NCBI GenBank assembly: GCA_010119145.1
Contig: JAACSU010000009.1
Location: 1 to 64,000, forward strand
Direction of reading: 5' to 3'
Origin: Candidatus Gracilibacteria bacterium
GTDB lineage: Bacteria; Patescibacteriota; Gracilibacteria; BD1-5; UBA6164
Length of the DNA stretch: 64,000 bases
The notes beneath the pieces are model-generated. The model was not told where the DNA came from. It saw only the letters and a list, made by a program, of their open reading frames with translations, and did no database searches. Position 1 is the first letter of the stretch. Every line of letters begins with the position of its first letter. Shown here one piece after another: positions 55,348 to 64,000 of the stretch. The position numbers and the translations under genes are program-made.

Positions 55348-56279
55348 TACCGTGCGTTAAAATACTCAGTGAGTTGAGGGATAATTTGTTTTTTACGTGA
55401 CAGTCGAGCTCAAAGATTTGCTTCATTATTTATAACGCTCGAGTCAAAAACCGTTTCAATTATTTCAGAATCTTTTCCATCTAAAACAAGGGTCGTATTT
55501 ATTTCTTGAATGATATCTACGATACTGAGCATGATGAAATCGAGTTTTTGATTCTCTTTAATATTTTTCATTCAGACAAGTATTTCTTCTTTTCTTGCTA
55601 AAATATTATCTGGAGATGTCGTCTCAACTGTTCCACATCCTATATTTGAATCTCATGCTTCAAATATTTTATAATCTGATGTTATTATTTCCTCAGCTGA
55701 TACATCTCATAAATCAGATTTAGCTTCAAACATCGGCATTGCAAAATCACTGAGGTTTGAGATAGCAGTTATTTTTTGTAATTTTGCAGCAATGACTTTA
55801 TCCTCTTCAGTCGTTGTTGATGATTTCCAGAGAAGTGAATCAGACATAATACACGCAAGCATCATAGTTGCAATATCCTGCGATATTTCATAACCTGCTT
55901 CTATATACATCTTATACAAAACAGAAGCTGTAGAGCATAGAGGCTCAAGTCTCATAAAGAGAGGAGTATTACTTTCAAAATTAATTTTATGGTGATCTAC
56001 AATATGACTTACTCTCACGTTGGTGAGATTATCAATACTTTGAGACGCTTCATTGTGATCAACGAGACAGACATCAATGTTAGTATCTAATTGTGTAACT
56101 ATTACAGGCTCTGGTATATTATATTTTTCCAGCAGAAAAAGTGTTTCTTTATTGAGGCTTCCTTGAATATATGGAGTTGCTAAATATCACTTTTTGTTCA
56201 AATAATCAGCCATAATGATAGCCGAAAGAGTACAGTCAGTATCAGGATTTTTATGTCCTATAACAGAAATTTGAGTCAT
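55347..56279 (-). CDS. ppaC: Manganese-dependent inorganic pyrophosphatase
   Basis: 310 residues. Family II PPase motifs: VIGHKNPDTDCTLSAI (GHxxPDxD), CLVDHNE (DHN), VSHIVDHHKI (DHH) and a C-terminal DHHA2-type domain ending ARLSRKKQIIPQL (the SRKKQ motif). Hydrolyses pyrophosphate; in DNA/RNA and NAD synthesis it pulls reactions forward, which suits its place between rpoD and the NadM-like gene. Confidence 0.93.
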
Positions 56280-56303
56280 AATATTGTGTGAAAAATGTAG
56301 TGT

Positions 56304-57683
56304 TTAAAAGAATTTAATCTTGTCAGCATTTGGATGCTCTTTGAGTTTTTCGAGGGTTTTTGCTTCAATTTGTCGAATACGTTCTCTTGTAACTCCAAAC
56401 TCTTTTCCAACCTCTTCAAGCGTGTGAACATCTCCTCATTCGAGTCCAAAACGCATTTTGATAATTTTTCTTTCTCGAGGAGTGAGGAAATCTAGCATTT
56501 CATTAAGATTTTCTTTTAGGAGATTCATATTCGTTTGCTCATCTGGAGCCATTGTTTTATCATCTTCGATAAAATCACCAAGAGATGTATCTTCTTCAGA
56601 ACCAACTGGAGCATCAAGAGAGAGAATATCCTGAGAGATTCTCATTATTTGACGAACTTTTTTGATATCCATATCAAGTTCTGTTGCAAGTTCTTCCATA
56701 AGTGGTTCTCTTGTGAGTTCTTGAGTGAGACGTCTATAGGTATGTGTGAATTTATTGATGGTTTCGATCATATGAACGGGAACTCGAATCGTTCGAGCTT
56801 GATCAGCAATAGCTCGAGTTACCCCTTGTCGAATCCACCATGTCGCGTAAGTAGAGAATTTGAATCATTTTGTCGCATCAAATTTATCTACAGCTCGAAA
56901 AAGTCCAACATTTCATTCTTGAATTAAGTCAAGAAGTCAAAGACCTCGACCCATATATTTTTTTGCAATAGAAACAACCAGTCTTAGATTCGCTGCTGCG
57001 AGTGTTTTTCTAGCTTCTTGATCTCCTTCCTTGATTCTACGACCGAGTTCTACTTCTTGTTCTCCATTCAGGAGATCAACACGACCGATTTCATTGAGGT
57101 ACATTCTGATAGAATCGTCTGAGATTTCTGAGAGTGAAACCGCTCCACTATGATTGTCCTTTTTTTCTTTTTTTCAATCAGTAAAGAGATTAGATTTATC
57201 TAAACTATCTACAACATCAATTCCAATCGTCATGAGTCGAGAATAGATTTCATCAAGCAAATCAACATCATCCTCAGCATTAGGGATTGCGTTCATGAGC
57301 TCATCTTGAGTGATTCTTCCGTCAACTTTTCACTTTTTCATGAGTTCTTGAATCTCTTCAGGCATATCCTCAAGCATATCATCAGGAATCTCATTGTCTA
57401 TGAATTTTTGCATTCATTTTCACACTCTTCGTTTGTCTTGATCACGTTCTATGGGCATTCTTTTGAGTCCTTTTTCTTTTTTTAGGGCTCAAATCTCTTC
57501 GAGTGCTTCAACAACGACATCATCATTTACTTCTCATGATTCGATTTTAACAGCAGCTTCTTCAGCTTCTTTTTGTTGTAGTGCTTCATCTTGGGTTGTA
57601 AGACTTTGCATTGCAGCTCAGAGAGTGTCGAGATCTATTTCTTGTATCTTTGATTTGATATCATCTTTTTTTGGTGTAGCCAT
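56304..57683 (-). CDS. rpoD: Primary RNA polymerase sigma factor RpoD/SigA
   Basis: 459 residues. An acidic N-terminal region 1.1-like extension (about 1-190), then [23 protein letters not shown] (region 1.2), [25 protein letters not shown] and [21 protein letters not shown] (region 2), region 3 ([19 protein letters not shown]) and region 4 ([15 protein letters not shown], then the recognition helix [17 protein letters not shown]). Many glycines are TGA. Lies downstream of dnaG, as in the classical macromolecular synthesis order. Confidence 0.97.
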
Positions 57684-57701
57684 ATGTGATTGTAATATTA
57701 C

Positions 57702-57730
57702 AGAAAAAAGCTTCTAGAGAATCCTAGAAG
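57702..57730 (-). terminator. Hairpin plus T-run in the rpoD leader (terminator or attenuator)
   Basis: On the minus strand: CTTCTAG, loop GATTCT, CTAGAAG, then CTTTTTT. It lies between the dnaG stop (57860) and the rpoD start (57683), only 19 bases before that ATG. It could end the dnaG transcript or attenuate readthrough into rpoD. Confidence 0.6.
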
Positions 57731-57859
57731 TATAAATGTGGTGTGATATACTTATAATTTCGTATATAGTTTTTAATTGAATTTGAGAAATACTATCTCT
57801 TTTTCGTGATGTATTCTATGAAAAACGTCTAAAAATGCAAGAGATTTTTTTTGAATTCT

Positions 57860-59524
57860 CTATTTTAAATTATGCTTTTTTGCTGTTTGTAATAGTTCAG
57901 AATATTTTACAAGAGCCTGAGAATCTCACTGGTTAATTTTTTGTTTATATTTTTCTGTGAGTTGTTTATAAAAAATTCTATTTACTTGCAGTATAGCAGA
58001 GTGTAGGGCTCAGAGCATATCCTCTGGATTCGTGTATTTTTGAGAGTTTTGAAAGTTTAATGCTTTGAGTGTTTCTTTTTTTTGTAAGTCAAGTGAAGAG
58101 AAAAATTTTTCAGGATTCTCAAGTGCTGATTCAAGTACAGAGCTTTTGGCTTCAGGGAATAGTAGTCAGTTTGTTACTATTTCAGCAGCATCATAATTGT
58201 CATATACGAAACTCAGAAGTATTTCATCTGTAGAAAGTTGTATTTTTGGAGCTTTTTCTGCGACCTCCTTTTGAGTATTTCCTCTTTTTTTATACATCTC
58301 ATAAATAAGAGCAAGGGGAGTTTTACTCAGTTTTGATATTTCTTGGAGGTACATATCTTGTTCTATAGAATCAGAATAACTCGAAATAGTTTCAAATATT
58401 TCACTCAAAAACTTCTTCTTTTCGTCTATACTTTCTAAATTATAGCTTGTTTTTTGAATGAGATATTGAATTGGAGTTATTGCTGAATCTATAAGTATTT
58501 GGAAATTTCATCCTCATTCTAAAAATTCATCTGGATCTTTTGCTCAAGATATTTCTATTATTTTGACCTCTAGTCCTTTGTTTTTTAGGAGCTCGAGAGA
58601 TAATTTAGTTGCTTGTTCACCAGCTTTGTCATTATCAAAGCAGAGATAAATTTTATGCGTGAGTCGTTTAATAATGGTGATGTGTTTTTCTGTGAGTGCG
58701 GTTCCTGAAACGGCTACGGTTTGTAAAAAGTTGTATCTATGAAGCGCTATAGTATCCATGTATCATTCAGTCACTATGATTTGATCTGATGTGGAGATAG
58801 CTTTTCTTGCTTTGTAGAGACCATATAAAATAGACGATTTATCATAAATATCACTGGCTGGTGAATTGAGATACTTAGGTTCTCACGATCAAATAATTCT
58901 CCCAGCAAAAGCAACAGTATCACCTCTGAGATTTTCAATTGGGAAAATAACTCTTCCTATAAATTTATCCTTTTTTTGTCTGATATCGAGAAATATATGT
59001 GATTGCTCGATTTGTTCATCCTGATATCATTTGTCTTTGAGATAGTTATAGAGGGACACTCAAGAATCTGCGTATCAAAAAGCAAAATTTATTATATCAT
59101 CTTCACTGAGACCTCTGTCCATGAGGTATTTTTTTATTTCCGGATTTTCTTTGAGTGACTTTTGATAATACACACTCGCATCTTTATACAGTGAGTAGAG
59201 GTTTTTTTTGATTTGGATAACTTCTTTACTTTCAGTAAATCACTGTATTTCTCTTCCCGTGATATTTCATAGGATTTGAACAGCTTCACGAAACTCAGTT
59301 GCTTCCATATCCATAATAAACTTTACTGGTCACCCTCATCTGTGACACCCAAAACAATAGGCTATTTGTTTTACAGGACTTACCACAAAACTCGGAGTTT
59401 TCTCGCTATGACCAGGAAAAGGACAATGAGCTTTGTAACTTGCTCCTGCCTTTTTAAGTCTCGTATATCTCCCAACAAGATCGACGATATCTATACTTTG
59501 TTCTAAATCATCTACGAAACTCAA
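57860..59524 (-). CDS. dnaG: DNA primase DnaG
   Basis: 554 residues. CHC2 zinc finger: HCPFPGHSEKTPSFVVSP and YCFGCHRGG. TOPRIM core: QIIVTEGYMDTIALH (EGYMD) and IYLCFDNDKAG (DxDxAG). A C-terminal helicase-binding-like region, shorter than in E. coli. TTG is used as start (59522-59524), since an in-frame TAG lies two codons upstream and no earlier ATG fits. Synthesises RNA primers at the fork. Confidence 0.96.
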
Positions 59525-59652
59525 TAGCTAATTTTAAATATTATTTTTTCTATTTTATAGATATATTGAAGATTGTAAACCTCTAAAATATTGCGAATAT
59601 AAAACTTTTGTATATATTTTGAGTATATAAATAAAAAATATATGAAAAATAT

Positions 59653-60006
59653 ATGAAAAAAATATGAGATGAAGGGGAAATTATTGCCATTAAATATCTA
59701 CAAAAACATGGATTTGTTATAAAAGACACCAATTTCAAGTTCGGAAGATTTTGAGAAGTTGATATTGTTGCAGAAAAATGATCGAGATATTATTTCATAG
59801 AAGTAAAATATAGATCACATACCTTATTTTGACTTCCAGAAGATGCAATAATAGCTCGAAAGTTGCGAAAATGTCTGAGAACCATGCAATTTTACTGCAA
59901 AATACATAAAGTACCTCTCGAAAATATACAGTTTGATGTTATCACTATACTCAGAGAAATAAGTTCGCACAAAATTACGCATTACAGAAATATAGAAATG
60001 TACTAA
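59653..60006 (+). CDS. YraN/UPF0102 nuclease-like protein
   Basis: 117 residues. GDEGEIIAIKYLQKHGF, TNFKFGRFGEVDIVAEKGS and YFIEVKYRS form the endonuclease-like fold (E, D, ExK residues) of UPF0102. Of three nearby ATG codons only 59653 is in frame with this motif. Role unknown in most bacteria; possibly DNA repair or uptake. Confidence 0.85.
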
Positions 60007-60108
60007 TACAACATATGAGTTATTTCGCAATCAAACTTAGCAGTCATTATTACCTTTGAACCCAAAAATGTAGTAATATATCTTAAGTATTTAGCGATAA
60101 CCACCAAT

Positions 60109-62874
60109 ATGAATAAATATTCTTCAAAAAAAGCAGTGACACTTTTAGAGCTCGTAGTCGTTATGACTATCTTTTCAATTTTATCTACCATTGGTTTCAT
60201 TTCTTTTTCTAGATATACCTCTGAATCTAGAGATACCGCTCGTTTAAAAGATATATCTTCCGTCAATTCAACCTTGAATATATTTTTTGCACATTCTGGT
60301 TATTTTCCTGAGCCAACCGATGCAGTTGAAATAACATTTGATGGTGCTGTAGCATGGGTCCAATGAGTTTTTTGAAAAAAATCATGAGACGAAACGGGGA
60401 AAATTTTTGGTGACTTAAAAGATCCATTGTATGGGAACCAATATACATATTCAATTACTAAAAATAAAAAGGAATATCAAATAGCTTATGTTTTGGAATG
60501 ATCGAAACAATCATGGATGGATTTGACACAGCAATCAACATTTAATTTTAAAGACATTGATCCACTTGTGTCTAAAACGTACGCAGCAGGATTTTATAAC
60601 CCTGGATTATTAAATCCTACAATTTGGTTAGATGCTGATGATGTAAATGGAAATGGAGATACAACTGATAATCCTGCAGATGGCTCTGTGGTAACAACAT
60701 GGGTAAACAAAGGTACCAAGGGTATCACGTGAAATCCGACAGTCACTCATGGGCAAGTAACGTATACGAAAGATTCAGTAAATAATATAAATGGTATATT
60801 TGTAGAAAAAGCAGATGGACTGCGATTTGATGGATCTAATATCTCACAATGAGAAGTCTATTATGTATTGCATGATTCTGGGGGAAAAGCTAGTGGTATA
60901 GCATTACAGGGTACCAATAAAGGTTATATAATTGGTTCATATTCCAATTATAGAAATGCTCTTAAAATTTGATCAACACCGTCGCATATCAATACAGCAC
61001 CTGCCATTAAAAATACGAATAAAAGAGCTGCATTTTTCTATTCTTTTGTTACCGATGGGATAAATTATGAGTTTTTAAATAGTTGAAATTTAATATCTCA
61101 GTGAGCTACAAATCCAATCACAGGTGTTACTTGGGCACTTAATAAGGCTGGATGATATAATAAAAATAATGAGCTCGCTGATTGGGGAATTTGAGAAGTT
61201 ATAATATTTGATACCACTCAATCAGATGATGTCAGATTTCAAATGGAAGGGTATCTTGCACATAAATGGGCTTTGGTAGATTATTTACCAGCTGATCACC
61301 CATATAAGAATGAAGCCCCAGTAAATAGTTGAACTGAACCAGTTCCAGTTTTACCGGAAATTGAATCAAGCGAATTTCCCAATAGCTCTGTTTTTGTACA
61401 GGGGAATTATAATAGACTCTTTACTCACGGACTTAATACGGCTGGAAATCATGTTGTTTTTACAACCCCATCTATCATTGCAAGTGATATCTCAAACACA
61501 GATTTTATCAATATCATACAAAATAATAAATTAGTATATACTTGATACAATAATGCTCCATCATCGTACACAGCGACAAATTTTAAAAGCTCTGGTTGAT
61601 TTAATTTACATCTAGAGTCACCAATTGCTTTCTCTTGATCAAAAGACGATATCTCTTCCTATAAATGAATCAAAGAAATTGACGGAGTGCTAAGAACTTC
61701 GTATCAACACTCTTCAATTTATAAAGACTTTTCCAATTATTTTGATAATTATGGAACGTATTATGTTGAAAATCTTCTGTCAGAAGTAGTAGGTATAAAT
61801 CCTATTAAACCGTATTTCTGTAGTGAAATACTCGATCAAAAACTTATTTATAATATTGCTCCCGAAGCATCAGTAGATGCGACTCCAACAAGCCCGGATT
61901 CTTGAGTGCAATGACCTGGTGGAATAAATAATCAAGTAAAACTTACTGAATGAAATCTCAACTTTGAGTATCAAGCCAATCAAAAAGGGTGATATATAGA
62001 ATTGAGATGGGATAATGCAGTCCCTTTATGATTTTTAAGAATATATAATACGATATCAGATTTATCTTGAGATATGTCGAAAGCTGAAATTCAACTCTTT
62101 ACGGAGTACAATGATCCAATACCAGTATATACTCATACTCTTTGGGATACATCAGAAGATTATATTATAGATTTAGACTTAGCTTGAATTGGAGAATTAC
62201 ATGATATAAAATTACTAAAGATTTTTGCTGCAAATTGAAAAACTATAACTATTAGAGAGATAGAAGCCTACGCATGAGGGGATATTAAATCTTGATCATA
62301 TACTGTTGATAGTGATGGAATTGGTGGAAAATTACCATACAAGGTGTATTGTGATATGACTACTGATTGAGGATGATGGACAAAAGTGTGAGATAATTTT
62401 ATAGACCACTGAGACTTTGCATTATTGCAAGACCCAAATAGTTTTGGATGATATGTATCTACTTGATCAGTTAACAATATTTTTGAAAACAGTGTACGAA
62501 GTGATCTTACTCCTCCAGCTACTACTCCAAACTCAAATATACTTCGACATGAATGATGAGTTAATTCATATTATGAACTAACTTTTGATGAAATTCCTTT
62601 TGTAGAAAGCGCTTCTGAAATCAGACTATCTGCATCCATTAAATGAACAACACAAACTCCATTTTATTATAGTATGAAGTATGAGGGGCAATCTGAGATA
62701 ACATATCAGGCATTCTCTGATGCAAGCAATGGATCAGTTTGGAGAGATGATACATTACGAATCCCCATCACTGGTATTTTAGAAAGCTTCAGTTGGAAAA
62801 TTTGAAGATGAATTAATGGGAGTACAACTCCAGTTGATTTTACAAATTTATGATTTGAATTATTTTATAAATAA
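60109..62874 (+). CDS. Large prepilin-anchored ectodomain protein with LamG-like and fibrinogen-like parts (921 aa)
   Basis: SSKKA/VTLLELVVVMTIFSILST (prepilin-type, Ala -1, Glu +5), then a pilin segment (GYFPEPTDAVEI, AWVQGVFG, NKKEYQIAYVLE). PTIWLDADDVNGNGD through EVIIFDTTQSDDVRFQMEGYLAHKW is a concanavalin/LamG-like block common in secreted proteins. A module GNYNRLF...TPSIIASDIS...KLVYTGYNNAPSSY is shared with the next gene. Then a discoidin-like segment and a fibrinogen-related motif (YKVYCDMTTDGGGWTKVGDN). Probably a giant adhesin displayed by a pilus-like fibre. Confidence 0.8.
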
Positions 62875-62877
62875 AAC

Positions 62878-64000
62878 ATGAATAAAAAAGCATTCACACT
62901 CGTAGAACTTTTGGTTGTAATGACGGTACTGAGTATATTAGCAACCATATCTTTTATTTATTTTTTTAATAGTTTTGCAGAAACGAGAGATTCTTCACGA
63001 CTTTCTGATTTAAATAATATGGTGACAAACTTAGAGTTGTATTATACTCAAGAGTCCAAACTTCCTATTCCTGATACTCCAGTTGAAATTGAATATCAAT
63101 GATCAGTTGCTTGGACTCAATGATTATTTTGATCTGGAGTTGTGAACAAAATAAAAAATTTCTGACTCAATATACCAAAAGACCCAAAATTTGAAATTGA
63201 GTATGCATATTCAGTAACAAATAATGAGAAAGAATATCAAATTTGAGCACTATTTGAAAAGCTTAAATCTGATGATAGTCAGTCTTGAATAGCTCAAACA
63301 AATTCCAGCATCCCAACAGCTTTAGTTAAATGAAATTTTAATCAAGTAATGGTGAGAGCTATTGTTTGAAGTGATTATCACTATATTGCCAGCCCATCAA
63401 TTATTGCAAGTGACTTATCCTCATTGAATATAAATGATATTATTACTCAAAGAAAATTGGTTTATAGTGAATTTTTTAATCTCCCAAGTAGTTATTTTTG
63501 ATTAGTTGAGACAAATAATTGATTTAATTTTAATGTAAGTGATCCAATAATATATACAGGGAGTGTAAGTAATCCTAAGACCAAGGATGGACTTGATCAA
63601 TTTGTAAATAAATTAAGATATATTTACGCTACTACTCCCACTGAGAGTTTTGATAAGTATATTTCATTTCTTCAAGAGGATTGAGTTAATAAAATAAAAA
63701 AGTTTTTAAAAAAGCAGTATAATGTTGATTTTCCATATTCATTTAGTTGTAATGGTTTATTACTATCTGGTGACGCTTTAGAAAACTGATTTTATAATAT
63801 TGATCCTGATGGAGATGGCCCTCTGCCAGTGCAAGAAGTATATTGTGATATTTGAGATGATAATAAAGCGTGGACGAGAATTGACGGAAGTCACTTAGGT
63901 CCTGTAGATGGAACGTTTTGAACCTGAACTGACATATCTACGTATTACCATACACTTTACAACACCTATGGAGATACATCAATCATAAGTTTAGCAAATC
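62878..64000 (+). CDS. Prepilin-anchored ectodomain protein, C-terminus outside window
   Basis: At least 374 residues. MNKKA/FTLVELLVVMTVLSILAT, pilin segment (KLPIPDTPVEI, AWTQGLFG, EKEYQIGALFE), then the shared module (VKGNFNQV, SPSIIASDLS, KLVYSEFFNLPSSYF) and a fibrinogen-like start (SFSCNGLLLSGDALENGFY, VYCDIGDDNKAWTRID). The GGGW core is replaced by NKAW. Starts three bases after the previous stop, so it is co-transcribed with it. Confidence 0.8.

Noticed and set aside
1-64000. Many short standard-code ORFs and apparent premature TGA stops
   Set aside because: They are fragments of longer table 25 genes or shadow frames. TGA sits on conserved glycines and frames stay coherent across it, so neither sequencing error nor pseudogenisation is needed.

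Overview
This window reads as the genome of a Candidate Phyla Radiation bacterium that decodes UGA as glycine (translation table 25, known from Gracilibacteria/BD1-5 and Absconditabacteria/SR1). In standard code almost every gene is chopped at TGA. With TGA = Gly they become full-length, conserved proteins that end only in TAA or TAG, and TGA falls on invariant glycines such as the Gly of the tyrosyl-tRNA synthetase HxGN motif. The DNA is very AT-rich and compact, with many genes touching or overlapping. No rRNA, tRNA, CRISPR array or insertion sequence was seen.

Layout. 1-2912: two tandem, partly gene-converted fibre-like surface proteins. 2962-4728 (-): a sigma-region-4/HARE-HTH regulator and a four-helix membrane protein. 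5107-9146: two pilin-like proteins, an RluA-family pseudouridine synthase and TsaD. 9187-10252 (-): a winged-helix/nucleotidyltransferase-like protein and a HIT protein. 10331: TyrRS. 11651-17173 (-): a 922-residue membrane-anchored PKD protein and SecA. 17304-21999: lipoprotein, DNA polymerase III delta', histidine phosphatase, TrmB-like regulator, PHP phosphoesterase and a glycosyltransferase. 22079-24291: five small genes, four of them unrecognised. 24371-27082: WecG/TagA glycosyltransferase, prephenate dehydrogenase and prephenate dehydratase.

27251-34951: a pilin-anchored protein with nine DUF285 repeats, RlmH, and two paralogous M3 peptidases. The first peptidase ends in a displaced copy of the rlmH 3' end. 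35087-40727: an ECF sigma factor, a membrane anti-sigma candidate, a secreted beta-propeller protein and a PrsW-type protease, followed by a convergent TraB-like membrane protein. 40804-46017: a type IV pilus/type II secretion-like operon (small membrane protein, PilN-, PilO- and PilC-like proteins, four pseudopilins). 46153-48668: HU, an RsbW-like kinase, FtsQ-like, RbfA and bS21.

48797-53915: four tandem prepilin-like proteins with fibrinogen-like C-terminal domains. 53981-59524 (-): dnaG, rpoD, Mn-dependent pyrophosphatase, NadM-like adenylyltransferase, frr and rpmG. 59653-64000: YraN and two more large pilin-anchored ectodomain proteins, the last cut by the window edge.

The main theme is the cell surface. 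A pilus assembly core is surrounded by at least seven proteins that combine a prepilin N-terminus with large variable ectodomains (fibrinogen-like, LamG-like, DUF285), which suggests a set of pilus-displayed adhesins. A sigma/anti-sigma/beta-propeller/PrsW cassette could sense envelope state. A second theme is translation: bS21 alone carries a strong Shine-Dalgarno sequence among starts that otherwise lack one.
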